Positions 6,008 through 6,126 of a stretch of 6,126 nucleotides of DNA are shown here, piece after piece. The stretch lies in contig DSAV01000262.1 of NCBI GenBank assembly GCA_011046295.1, positions 1 through 6,126 on the forward strand. The letters run 5' to 3'. The translations under genes were made by a program, and so were the position numbers. The notes beneath the pieces were generated by a model, which ran no database searches, was not told the DNA's origin, and was given only the letters and a program-made list of their open reading frames with translations. Source of the DNA: Deltaproteobacteria bacterium (GTDB lineage Bacteria; Desulfobacterota; Syntrophia; Syntrophales; Smithellaceae). The stretch's first letter is position 1; every line of letters begins with the position of its first letter.

Positions 6008-6126
6008 CACTACTGTCCGGGTATTTCGTCAAATAAATTTAGTTGGTTAGATGGCATAGGGTTTTCCGTTTTGTAGTTTACCATTGTAAATAGTTGATAA
6101 AGCGGGATTCTTTCGAAAGCCGTAAC
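6008..6126. mobile_element. probable end of an insertion sequence (partial)
   Basis: The sequence from about 6008 (ACTACTGTCCGGG) to the right edge contains the transposase-like C-terminus on the minus strand and no other gene. I infer that the IS terminus lies near 6007-6010, 25 nt after tatA. The opposite inverted repeat and any target-site duplication are outside the window, so the boundary is approximate. Confidence 0.42.
6010..6126 (-). CDS. C-terminal fragment of a probable IS transposase, running off the right edge
   Basis: On the minus strand an open frame without a start enters from the window edge and ends at the TAG at 6010-6012, giving 38 codons. It begins VTAFERIPLYQLF and ends MPSNQLNLFDEIPGQ. 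A C-terminal NQLNLFD-type motif is, from memory, typical of certain IS4-like transposases. The stop codon lies right at a CACTACTGTCCGG sequence that looks like an IS end, as is common where transposase genes run into the terminal inverted repeat. Only the last residues are visible, so no catalytic residue can be checked and the exact family is not established. Confidence 0.5.
   Translation of the reverse strand, partial: VTAFERIPLYQLFTMVNYKTENPMPSNQLNLFDEIPGQ

Noticed and set aside
5859..6050. 63-codon plus-strand frame overlapping tatA
   Set aside because: It overlaps the conserved amphipathic helix and tail of tatA in another frame, runs into the presumed IS end and has no ribosome binding site or recognisable motif.
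1..6126. CRISPR arrays, tRNA or rRNA genes, anti-phage systems
   Set aside because: No regularly spaced repeats, no cloverleaf or rRNA-like stretches and no defence-related protein motifs were seen on either strand.

Overview
The window looks like chromosomal DNA of a diderm (Gram-negative-type) bacterium. The evidence is an Mla/Pqi-type phospholipid transporter with an outer-membrane-type lipoprotein, a RodZ-like cell-shape protein and a TatA translocase subunit. The mix of genes (a STAS-MlaE permease fusion, a MlaD protein and an ABC auxiliary lipoprotein in one operon) and the moderate G+C with AT-rich intergenic DNA remind me of Desulfobacterota (former Deltaproteobacteria), possibly Syntrophales. 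That placement is an inference without any database search.

Left part (213-3513): a tightly packed plus-strand operon encodes an MCE-type lipid transporter. It comprises a permease with a built-in STAS domain (mlaE), its ATPase (mlaF, probably starting at a TTG), the inner-membrane-anchored MCE substrate-binding protein (mlaD) and a PqiC-like lipoprotein. Together they would move phospholipids or similar lipids between the inner and outer membranes. No periplasmic shuttle gene (mlaC) is present.

Middle (3544-3931): downstream of the operon lies a decayed yjbQ/UPF0047 gene. Its N- and C-terminal parts are clearly recognisable, but three small lesions break the frame. It converges on a minus-strand inositol monophosphatase-family gene (suhB-like, 3972-4757).

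Right part: a 154-nt divergent intergenic region contains a good minus-strand promoter candidate and a near-perfect 18-bp dyad. It separates suhB from a plus-strand pair, rodZ-like (4912-5763) and tatA (5795-5983). Just after tatA, a minus-strand open frame enters from the right edge. It ends in an NQLNLFD motif and looks like the C-terminus of an insertion-sequence transposase, so the window probably ends inside a mobile element.

Most of the window is conventional housekeeping and envelope content. I do not see a convincing previously undescribed system. The points most worth a second look are the multiply frameshifted yjbQ, the suhB upstream dyad, the IS boundary next to tatA, and the Mla/Pqi hybrid make-up of the transporter operon.
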